The notes under the pieces were generated by a model. That model searched no databases and was not told where the DNA came from. It saw only the letters and a program-made list of their open reading frames with translations. 64,000 bases of DNA, taken from Methylobacterium sp. J-077 (GTDB taxonomy: Bacteria; Pseudomonadota; Alphaproteobacteria; Rhizobiales; Beijerinckiaceae). Location: NCBI RefSeq assembly GCF_022829365.1, contig NZ_JAKSYJ010000142.1, positions 62,001 to 126,000 on the forward strand, given 5' to 3'. Numbering within the stretch: position 1 is the first letter of the stretch; the number at the start of each line of letters is the position of its first letter. Below, piece after piece: positions 49,978-57,119 of this stretch. Both the position numbers and the translations under genes were made by a program.

Positions 49978-51071
49978 GCGCGAACTCGGGATGACTTGGT
50001 GCGGGCGCGCCATTCGACGAACCATGCGGTGAACCCCAGACCGACCAAGCCGCTTCCGGCGACCAGTATATCGACCAGCACGCCGCCGCCGGTCTGGAAA
50101 CGCACGAGCTGCCCGATCAGACTCAGGATCGAGCCCATGGAGAAGACCGCCAGGGAGTTCCGGCCCAGCCCGGTCAGATAGCCACCGACCACGCCGATTC
50201 GGGGAGCCAGGATTGCGTAGAGGGGCGCGAAGGCGAGCAATACCCCCAGGAAATGAAGAAGCCGTGCCGGTGTCAGGTAGGTCTTCTCGAACGTGAACAG
50301 CAGCCGCGGCTCGGGAACCATCAGCGGATCCGGCCGGAGACCCGTCACGGCCAGCACGATCCCGAGGACGACGATGGCGAGCCCCACCGGAAACAGTCTT
50401 CGCGCCCAGCGGCGCAGGGTGTCGGAGCGCAGGTTCCAGCCCTGGAGCACGAAGCCCAGCACCAGCAGCACCTGCCAGCAGAGCGGATCGAAGAACCAAT
50501 CGCCCTCCCCGGGCCAGGACGGTACGTTCCATTCGAACACGAGGCTTGCGAGGTAGACGCCCCCGGACAGGGCCAAAGCCGCCAGCAGGCTGAAGCGGCC
50601 GACCAGCACGAAGATCGGCGCGATGCCGATCAGCACCACGTAGAGCGGCAGGATGTTGAAGAAGCCGAGCTGGTAGGTCATCAGCGCCATGCCGCAGACC
50701 GACTGGATCGGGTCCGCGAAGAAGCCGCCGGCATTGTGCCATTCGAGGATCAGCGGGTTGTCGAGCAGCAGCGCCGATCCGGCGATGATCGCCAGCGCCA
50801 GCAGCATGACGGTGAGCTGCGCCCGGTAGACCTCGACGGTGCGGGCGAGCAGCCGCACCACGCTCCGGCCGGCCGGTTCCGGTTGCCCGTCGCGCCCGCG
50901 GGTGGCGATGCCGATCGACCAGCCCGCCAGGAACACGAACAGTTCGGCGGCGTCCGAGATGCCGTATTGCGAGAAGGTGTAGCGCTCGAAGGTGTTGCCC
51001 GGGACGTGGTTGATGAAGATCGTCACCAGGGCGAAGCCGCGCCAGAAGTCGATCGCGTTGGGGTCGCGCAT
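49974..51071 (-). CDS. OpgC-family membrane acyltransferase
   Basis: A 365-residue integral membrane protein with about ten helices. The start MRDPNAIDFWRGFALVTIFI, with the His in FINHVPGN, is the family signature for OpgC-type proteins that succinylate or otherwise acylate periplasmic glucans. I start it at ATG 51071; the open frame extends 49 Arg/Pro-rich codons more. First gene of a leftward operon with an SGNH hydrolase, a flippase and an acyltransferase. No opgG or opgH glucan synthase adjoins it, so the acceptor may be a different glycan. Confidence 0.85.
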   Translation of the reverse strand: MRDPNAIDFWRGFALVTIFINHVPGNTFERYTFSQYGISDAAELFVFLAGWSIGIATRGRDGQPEPAGRSVVRLLARTVEVYRAQLTVMLLALAIIAGSALLLDNPLILEWHNAGGFFADPIQSVCGMALMTYQLGFFNILPLYVVLIGIAPIFVLVGRFSLLAALALSGGVYLASLVFEWNVPSWPGEGDWFFDPLCWQVLLVLGFVLQGWNLRSDTLRRWARRLFPVGLAIVVLGIVLAVTGLRPDPLMVPEPRLLFTFEKTYLTPARLLHFLGVLLAFAPLYAILAPRIGVVGGYLTGLGRNSLAVFSMGSILSLIGQLVRFQTGGGVLVDILVAGSGLVGLGFTAWFVEWRARTKSSRVRA

Positions 51072-51232
51072 CGTCGCGGCGGCTCCGGGGTTTCGACACG
51101 GGATCGGGGTCGGGCGGCCCCTGATACGGCGCCGGGCTCGGTCTGCAAAGGCGAACAAAGGGAGAGTTCGCTCAGGTCGCGCGAACCGGGCGGTCACGCT
51201 CGCGTTAGGTCCGATCAAGGAGATCCGGACAG

Positions 51233-51499
51233 ATGACCCGCACGATCACGTTCCTCGGCCTCTCGGCCCTGCTGCCGATGCTGGCCGCGACGGCCGCCTC
51301 GGCGCAGTCTCAGACCGGAACCGGCGGAGGACCGACCTCGACGGTCACGGCGCCGCACACCTCGACGGTCGGGCGCACCATGCCTCCGTCTTCCGGCGCC
51401 GGCGCCGCGACCCCGGACGACCGTCGCGACCGCACCCGCGAGCAAATCCAGGACGACAAGATCTCCCAGGGCATCTGCATCGGCTGCAGCCCGAAGTAG
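51233..51499 (+). CDS. Small secreted protein with C-terminal CxxC
   Basis: An 88-residue protein with AAGGAGA upstream of ATG 51233 and a signal peptide (ITFLGLSALLPMLAATAASA, cleaved before QSQTG). The mature part is Thr/Ser/Gly-rich and unstructured, then charged (DDRRDRTREQIQDDK), and ends with CIGCSPK. The two cysteines in CxxC spacing could form a disulfide or bind metal. No family is recognised. It diverges from the opgC-like gene. Confidence 0.65.
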   Translation: MTRTITFLGLSALLPMLAATAASAQSQTGTGGGPTSTVTAPHTSTVGRTMPPSSGAGAATPDDRRDRTREQIQDDKISQGICIGCSPK

Positions 51500-51585
51500 C
51501 GGCTGGGCCGCGGCCCGACTCCGCGTCACGCTTGAGAGTAAGGCCCCTGTATCTTACCGTCGAGTCACGGCTCGGAGGCCTCAAC

Positions 51586-51852
51586 ATGGCGACGCTGACC
51601 CTGACGGGACGCGGCCAAGTCACCTTTCGAAAGGACGTGCTGAAGCATCTCGGCATCGAACCCGGTGATAAGATCAGGCTTGATCTGCTGCCGGATGGGC
51701 GAGCGGAACTCAAAGCCGATCGGGCGCAGGGGTCATGGGAGACCCTGCACACTGTCTTTGATGGGACAACAAACGGCGCGAAGCTCTCGATCGAGGATAT
51801 CAACGACGCCATCGCCGAAGCGGGTGCTGCCGCCGGCGCTGGCGAGGAATGA
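51586..51852 (+). CDS. AbrB/MazE-type antitoxin (vapB-like)
   Basis: An 88-residue DNA-binding antitoxin. The N-terminal swapped-hairpin AbrB fold reads LTLTGRGQVTFRKDVLKHLG followed by IEPGDKIRLDLLPDGR; the C-terminal half is Ala/Gly-rich and should bind the toxin. GGAGG lies six bases before ATG 51586. Its stop overlaps the toxin ATG as ATGA. Intact, unlike its partner. Confidence 0.82.
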   Translation: MATLTLTGRGQVTFRKDVLKHLGIEPGDKIRLDLLPDGRAELKADRAQGSWETLHTVFDGTTNGAKLSIEDINDAIAEAGAAAGAGEE

Positions 51853-52247
51853 AACTCACGGCTGACACGAACCTGCTGCTGCGCTTCGTCACCCCCGATG
51901 ACGCGGACCAGCAAGACATCGTGATCGAGGCTTTGAAGACCGCCGATCGCGTCGCGATCAGCGTGCACGTCCTGCGTGAGATGGCTTGGGTGATGGAACG
52001 CCGTTATGGCGCCGCCTGAACCCAGATCGGGCGGGCGATCCGGCAAGTCATTGCGACACGAAACGTGGTCTTCGATCGTCCCGCGGTCGAAGCGGGGCTC
52101 GCCTTGCTGGAAGCGCGCGGAGACTTCGCGGACGGCGTGATCGCCTTCGACGGCCGACGGCTGGGCGCCGAATCATTCGCATCGTTTGACCGGAAAGCCG
52201 TGAAGCTGCTCGCCGAGCACGGAATCGACGCCGTCCTGATGTCATAA
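51849..52247 (+). pseudogene. VapC-type PIN toxin interrupted by one in-frame TGA
   Basis: Translation from ATG 51849 gives KLTADTNLLLRFVTPDDADQ and then VLREMAWVMERRYGAA before TGA at 52017-52019 (codon 57). The same frame then continues without shift as TQIGRAIRQVIATRNVVFDR and onward through GDFADGVIAFDG and SFDRKAVKLL to TAA 52245-52247. Together the parts have the acidic residues of the PIN active site (Asp in ADTN, Glu in LREMA, Asp in FADG, Asp in FDRK). A single substitution, for example from CGA, explains the break. As written, the toxin ribonuclease should be inactive unless the stop is read through. Confidence 0.8.
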
Positions 52248-52357
52248 CGACAGGGGTATCGCGTCGACGCCGGCCCTATTTCGATGTTCGAAAGGCAGCG
52301 ATCTCCAAGGATCGTCGCCGCACCCGACACATCCTACCTGGGGCCAGCCCCGTGCCC

Positions 52358-53248
52358 TCACCGCAACGCGAGTTCGTCCTCGCTCTCGCGGGCGAGGCGG
52401 AGCAGGTTCTGGCCGTAATTGGTCTTGGCGAACATCTCGCCGCGGGCAACGAGCTGATCGCGGGTGATGAAGCCCTGGAGGAACGCGATCTCCTCCAGGC
52501 AGGCCACCTGGAGGCCCTGACGGTTCTGCAGGGTGCGGACGAACTCGCTGGCCTCCAGCAGGCTGTCATGCGTCCCGGTGTCGAGCCAGGCATAGCCGCG
52601 CGACATCCGCTCCACGTAGAGCTGGCCGCGCTCGAGATAGGCCTCGTTGACGCTGGTGATCTCCAGCTCGCCCCGGGCCGACGGCTTCACGGCGGCGGCG
52701 ATGTCGAGCACCTGATTGTCGTAGAAGTACAGGCCGGTCACCGCCCAGGTGGATTCGGGCTTCGCCGGCTTTTCGACGATCTTGGTCGCGCGTCCGGTCT
52801 TGTCGAGGCTGACCACGCCGTAGGCCTGCGGATTGTCGACATGGTAGGCGAACACGGTCGCGCCGTCCTTGCGCGCCCGCGCCTGCGCAAGCAGCTCGCC
52901 CATGCCGGCGCCGAAGAACAGGTTGTCGCCGAGGATCAGCGCCACGTCGTCGCTGCCGACGAAGTCGCGCCCGATCACGAAGGCCTGGGCGAGGCCCTCC
53001 GGCCGCGGCTGCACCGCGTAGGTGAATTGCAGGCCGAACTGCTCGCCGGTGCCGAACAGGCGCTTGTAATTGTCGAGGTGCTCCGGCGAGGAGATGATCA
53101 GGATCTCGCGGATGCCGGCGAGCATCAGAACCGAGATCGGATAGTAGATCATCGGCTTGTCGTAGACCGGCAGCAGCTGCTTGTTGATCGACAGCGTGGC
53201 CGGATGCAGCCGCGTGCCGGATCCGCCGGCCAGAACGATGCCCTTCAT
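52358..53248 (-). CDS. rmlA: Glucose-1-phosphate thymidylyltransferase RmlA
   Basis: First enzyme of dTDP-L-rhamnose synthesis, joining dTTP and glucose-1-phosphate. The nucleotide loop is VLAGGSGTRLHPAT at the N terminus; other motifs are KPMIYYPISVLM, LILGDNLFFGAG, IVEKPAKPES and WLDTGTHDSLLEA. Length 296 is normal. Last gene of the rmlC-B-D-A operon; its start overlaps the rmlD stop. Confidence 0.96.
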   Translation of the reverse strand: MKGIVLAGGSGTRLHPATLSINKQLLPVYDKPMIYYPISVLMLAGIREILIISSPEHLDNYKRLFGTGEQFGLQFTYAVQPRPEGLAQAFVIGRDFVGSDDVALILGDNLFFGAGMGELLAQARARKDGATVFAYHVDNPQAYGVVSLDKTGRATKIVEKPAKPESTWAVTGLYFYDNQVLDIAAAVKPSARGELEITSVNEAYLERGQLYVERMSRGYAWLDTGTHDSLLEASEFVRTLQNRQGLQVACLEEIAFLQGFITRDQLVARGEMFAKTNYGQNLLRLARESEDELALR

Positions 53249-54150
53249 GGCTTGGAAGCTCCCTCTGAAACCGGCCCGACGAGCCGGTCCAGGATGTCGT
53301 CGAGCGCCGCCTGCCAGGGCCGGGGCGCGAGGCCGTAGGCCGCCGTCAGGCTGTCGGTGGACAGGCGCGAATTGGCCGGCCGCTTGGCCGGTATCGGATA
53401 GGCCGAGGTCGGGATGCCGGTGACCGGGATCGACCGGCCGCCGCGCCGGGCGGCCCCGGCCACGATCGCCTCGGCGAAGCCGTGCCAGGTGGTGGCGCCG
53501 GCATTGACGCAGTGGAACGTTCCGGTGGGCGCGGACGGATCCTCGGCCAGCCGCCGGGCGATCACCGCCAGGGCGGCGGCGAGGTCGGAGGCGGAGGTCG
53601 GGCAGCCGTGCTGGTCGTTCACCACCGTCAGGGCGTCGCGCTCGCCGGCGAGGCGCAGCATCGTCTTGACGAAATTGCCCCGGTGCGGGCTCACCACCCA
53701 GGCGGTGCGCACGATCGCGTGGCGCGGGTTGGCACTGCGCACGGCGAGTTCGCCCGCGGCCTTGCTGGCGCCGTAGACGCTCTGCGGGTCGATCGGGTCG
53801 TCCGGCGCATAGGCGCCGTCGGGCTTGGTGCCCGCGAAGACGTAGTCCGTCGATACATGCACGAGCGGGATTCTTTTGGCGGCCGTCGCGGCCGCCAGGA
53901 TTGCCGGCGCGAGGGCGTTCAGGCGCCAGGCCTCGACCACGTCGGACTCGGCCTTGTCGACCGCCGTGTAGGCGGCTGTGTTGATCACCGCCCGATAATC
54001 GCGCGCCTCCAAGGTCCGGGCGACGGCGCCCGGGTCGGTGATGTCCAGCTCCGCGCGGCTCGGCGCGTGCACCGACACGCCGTCCGGCCAGGCCAGGGTC
54101 TGCAGCTCGGTGCCGACCTGCCCGCCGCCGCCGAGGACCAGGATGTCCAT
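53245..54150 (-). CDS. rmlD: dTDP-4-dehydrorhamnose reductase RmlD
   Basis: NADPH-dependent short-chain reductase making dTDP-L-rhamnose, the last step of the pathway. I start it at ATG 54150 (MDILVLGGGGQVGTEL), which shares one base with the rmlB stop; the frame opens further up without family character. The catalytic triad region is HVSTDYVFAG and YGASKAAGELAV. Length 301 is normal. Confidence 0.95.
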   Translation of the reverse strand: MDILVLGGGGQVGTELQTLAWPDGVSVHAPSRAELDITDPGAVARTLEARDYRAVINTAAYTAVDKAESDVVEAWRLNALAPAILAAATAAKRIPLVHVSTDYVFAGTKPDGAYAPDDPIDPQSVYGASKAAGELAVRSANPRHAIVRTAWVVSPHRGNFVKTMLRLAGERDALTVVNDQHGCPTSASDLAAALAVIARRLAEDPSAPTGTFHCVNAGATTWHGFAEAIVAGAARRGGRSIPVTGIPTSAYPIPAKRPANSRLSTDSLTAAYGLAPRPWQAALDDILDRLVGPVSEGASKP

Positions 54151-55199
54151 CAGCGGGTCAGCCCCAGGCGCTCGCCGGTGTAGCGGCCCTCGCGGATCGG
54201 GCGCCACCAGCTCGCGTTGTCGAGATACCAGGCCACGGTCTCTTCCAGGGCCTGCTCGAAGGTCTTCTGCGGCCGCCAGCCGAGCTCGGTCTCGGCCTTG
54301 GTGCAATCGATGGCGTAGCGCCGGTCATGGCCGGGCCGGTCGGCGACGAAGCTGATCAGCTGCTCGTGGGGCCCGTGCTCCGACCGCAGCCGGTCGAAGG
54401 CCGCGCACAAAGCCTTCACCACCGCGAGGTTGTTGCGCACGGCTCGGCCGCCGAGCAGGTAGGTGTTGCCGACCCGGCCGCGCTCCAGCACGGCGACCAG
54501 GCCCTTGGCGTGGTCCTCGACATGGATCCAGTCGCGCTCGTTCAGCCCGTCGCCGTAGACCGGCAGCTTCTTGCCCTCGAGGGCGTTGAGGATCATCAGC
54601 GGGATCAGTTTTTCCGGGAAGTGCCGCGGCCCGTAATTGTTCGAGCAGTTGGTCACCAGCACCGGAAGCCCGTAGGTCTCGTGCCAGGCCCGCGCCAGGT
54701 GGTCGGAGGCTGCCTTGGATGCCGAATAGGGCGAGCGCGGATCGTAGCGGCTGTCCTCGGTGAAGAACGCGCCCGGGGGCAGCGAGCCGTAGACCTCGTC
54801 GGTCGAGACGTGCAGGAACCGGAATGTCTTCTTGTCCGCCTCCGGCAGGGTCTCGTAATAGCCCCGAGCCCCGTCCAGCATGGTCTGGGTGCCGATGACG
54901 TTGGTGCGCACGAAGGCGCCCGGATCGGTGATCGAGCGGTCGACATGGCTCTCGGCGGCCAGATGCATCACCGCCTGCGGCTTGAAGTCGGCGATGGCGG
55001 CCTGCACGGCGGCGCGGTCGCAGATATCGGCCTCGACCAGGCGATGACGCGGGTTCTCGGCCAGGGACGCCAAGGAAATCGGGTTGGCCGCGTAAGTCAT
55101 CGCGTCGAGGGTGCAGACCTCGTGGCCGAGATCGTTGACGAGGTGCAGCACCAGCGCCGAGCCGATGAAGCCGCAGCCTCCGGTCACCAGAATGCGCAT
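54150..55199 (-). CDS. rmlB: dTDP-glucose 4,6-dehydratase RmlB
   Basis: NAD-dependent dehydratase, second step of dTDP-L-rhamnose synthesis. Rossmann motif MRILVTGGCGFIGSALV; catalytic HVSTDEVYGSL and YSASKAASDHLAR; substrate loop NCSNNYGPRHFPEKLIP. ATG 55199 is the family start. Length 349 is normal. Separated from rmlC by a 121-base gap with a hairpin. Confidence 0.96.
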   Translation of the reverse strand: MRILVTGGCGFIGSALVLHLVNDLGHEVCTLDAMTYAANPISLASLAENPRHRLVEADICDRAAVQAAIADFKPQAVMHLAAESHVDRSITDPGAFVRTNVIGTQTMLDGARGYYETLPEADKKTFRFLHVSTDEVYGSLPPGAFFTEDSRYDPRSPYSASKAASDHLARAWHETYGLPVLVTNCSNNYGPRHFPEKLIPLMILNALEGKKLPVYGDGLNERDWIHVEDHAKGLVAVLERGRVGNTYLLGGRAVRNNLAVVKALCAAFDRLRSEHGPHEQLISFVADRPGHDRRYAIDCTKAETELGWRPQKTFEQALEETVAWYLDNASWWRPIREGRYTGERLGLTR

Positions 55200-55279
55200 G
55201 GTGGGTCCCCTTCGGATCAATCGCGTCAAGACATGGGCTGCGGGCAGCTAAAGACCGCCCGGCGTGACGAAAATACGGC

Positions 55280-55298
55280 CCGGCCGCAAGGCGGCCGG
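55280..55298 (-). terminator. Hairpin between rmlC and rmlB
   Basis: An 8-bp perfect GC stem (CCGGCCGC with its complement) with a 3-base loop begins 23 bases after the rmlC stop in transcription order and is followed on the minus strand by GCCGTATTTTCG. It may partly terminate rmlC transcription. rmlB would then need read-through or its own promoter. Confidence 0.35.
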
Positions 55299-55320
55299 AA
55301 ACACCGGTTCAGAATGCTGT

Positions 55321-55872
55321 TCAGAACACCTGGCCGAGCGCGGCGAGCCGGGGCGCGCGGCGATCCTTGTCGGACAGGATCGCGGCCTCGCCCGAGACCG
55401 GCCACGGGATCCCGATCTCGGGATCGTCCCAGGCCAAGGCCCGGTCGTGCTCGGGGCTGTAATAGGCGTCGACCTTGTAGGCGACCATGACGTCCGGGGT
55501 CAGGGTGCAGAAGCCGTGGGCGAAGCCGTGCGGGATGTAAAGCTGCTCGCCGTTCTCGGCGTCCAGGGTCACCGCGACGTATGTGCCGAAGGTCGGCGAG
55601 CCGCTGCGGATATCCACCGCCACGTCGAGGATCGCGCCCTGGAGCACGCGGATCAGCTTGGCCTGGGCCTGCGGGGCGATCTGGAAATGCAGGCCGCGGA
55701 TCGTGCCCTGCGGGGCCGAGAACGACTGGTTGTCCTGCACGAATGGGGTGGTGATCCCGGCCCGGGCCATCACGTCGGCTCGGAACGTCTCGGAGAACCA
55801 GCCGCGCGTGTCGCCGAAGCGCTTCAGCTTGATGCGCTTCACGTCCGGGATTTCGGTCTCGATCACGTCCAT
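55321..55872 (-). CDS. rmlC: dTDP-4-dehydrorhamnose 3,5-epimerase RmlC
   Basis: Cupin-fold epimerase, third step of dTDP-L-rhamnose synthesis. I start it at ATG 55872 (MDVIETEIPDVKRIKLKRFG) with GGAGG about nine bases upstream. The catalytic His is in TIRGLHFQIAP and the general-acid Tyr region in MVAYKVDAYYSPEHD; the wall motif IPHGFAHGFCTLT is clear. Length 183 is normal. First gene of the operon. Confidence 0.95.
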   Translation of the reverse strand: MDVIETEIPDVKRIKLKRFGDTRGWFSETFRADVMARAGITTPFVQDNQSFSAPQGTIRGLHFQIAPQAQAKLIRVLQGAILDVAVDIRSGSPTFGTYVAVTLDAENGEQLYIPHGFAHGFCTLTPDVMVAYKVDAYYSPEHDRALAWDDPEIGIPWPVSGEAAILSDKDRRAPRLAALGQVF

Positions 55873-56063
55873 GCCAGCGCGTCCCTCCCCGCGGATATCT
55901 CCGCCCCGGTCATCCCGGGCGTCACGCCCGCCGCGCCGAGAACAACCTCGATGATCGACCCGCGACTTCCGGTCATTCGCCGGCCGTGTCAAGGCGTGCT
56001 CCCTGCGGGGATGTTGGCCCGGGCGGTTTTCGCGAGGATGATGCTTCAGGTTATGGGGCGCCG

Positions 56064-56969
56064 ATGACGGGTGGATCGGTGGAGTCCCTGCTGCGCGACC
56101 AACTCGCCGACCCGGCTTGTGCCTGGAGCCTCGGCGCCTACGGGGCCGTGGCGGCCTTCGCCCGGGACGCGGCCGAGCCGGTGGAGATTCGCGCGGGCGG
56201 GCGGATCGGTCTGGCGACGCCGCGAGGCGCGGTCGCGCTGACCGCGACGCCGGAGCTGGTGCCGTTCGCCTACGAGACCGGCTTCACGGGCGGATGGAGC
56301 CAGGCGGTCGCCCTGTGCCTGCCCGAAGCGGCCTGCGCCATGGGCCGCCGGGCCGTTCTGACCGAGCTCGGGCCCGACGCGGACGCTGTCCGGGTGCAGG
56401 ATCGCGGCGCGATCCTGTTCGATCTCGGTCTCGGGCTCAAGGCGGTCGATGCCTGCGTGCGCGTAGCCGATCCCGGCCTGATCGCTGTCGTGCGGGGTGC
56501 CTCCGGCCAGTCGATTCTCGAGCCCGGCAATTCGATCGGGTCGATGCTGGTCGCGGCGAGCCCCCACCGGGTGTTCCTGGCCCGCTTCGGCCGGATCGAG
56601 GTCTACACGCCGATCCCGCCGGCCGGCGGTACGAGCGCCCCCGGGCCGCACAGCCACATCCTGCCGAAACTCCTGCGGCTCGGCCGGACGCATGCCGCGA
56701 CCGCGCCGATCCCCGCCGGGCTGGTACCCTGCGCGGCCCTGCATCCGGCCCACCCCGCCCAGGACGCGATGGGCCGCCGGGCCGGCTTCGATGCCGACCG
56801 CCACGCCGCCTTCGGCCACCTGCTCGATGCCTGGGGCGATCCGGCGCTCACCGCGCTCCGGCGCATGGTGCTGGCCGGTGGCGAGCCCAATCCGGCGCTG
56901 GCCGATGGCCGTTTCGCCCGCTCGGCGATCCGGGCGGCGCGGGCGCAGATTTTGGCGATGGGGGGTTAG
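56064..56969 (+). CDS. Conserved hypothetical protein
   Basis: A 301-residue soluble protein without signal peptide or membrane helix. It reads MTGGSVESLLRDQLADPACA at the start, followed by strand-rich sequence (RGAVALTATPELVPFAYETG, GASGQSILEPGNSIGSMLVA) and a helical C-terminal third (MVLAGGEPNPALADGRFARS). I do not recognise its function. Codon bias and length support a real gene. It diverges from rmlC and converges on the tubulin-like gene across a palindromic repeat. Confidence 0.75.
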   Translation: MTGGSVESLLRDQLADPACAWSLGAYGAVAAFARDAAEPVEIRAGGRIGLATPRGAVALTATPELVPFAYETGFTGGWSQAVALCLPEAACAMGRRAVLTELGPDADAVRVQDRGAILFDLGLGLKAVDACVRVADPGLIAVVRGASGQSILEPGNSIGSMLVAASPHRVFLARFGRIEVYTPIPPAGGTSAPGPHSHILPKLLRLGRTHAATAPIPAGLVPCAALHPAHPAQDAMGRRAGFDADRHAAFGHLLDAWGDPALTALRRMVLAGGEPNPALADGRFARSAIRAARAQILAMGG

Positions 56970-56978
56970 CGCCACCGC

Positions 56979-57070
56979 CGTCATTGCGAGCGTAGCGGAG
57001 CAACCCGGGGCAGCGCGCGATCTCAAGATGTGGCGCCACACTGGGTTGCTCCGCTACGCTCGCAATGACG
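56979..57070. repeat. Palindromic repeat with perfect 28-base arms
   Basis: Perfect inverted arms of 28 bases (56979-57006 and 57043-57070) begin CGTCATTGCGAGCGTAGCGG and enclose 36 bases. It lies in the gap between two convergent genes and could form a cruciform or act as a two-way terminator. From memory, similar CGTCATTGCGAGCG elements are scattered in Rhizobiales genomes. No coding capacity. Confidence 0.8.
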
Positions 57071-57119
57071 GGGTGACCGGCGAAAAGCCGTCGGCCGCCA
57101 TCGTCAACCGAGTGCAGCC

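Noticed and set aside
52017-52019. Selenocysteine reading of the TGA in the PIN toxin gene
   Set aside because: The position is not an active-site residue of the family and no obvious insertion element follows. A nonsense mutation is simpler.
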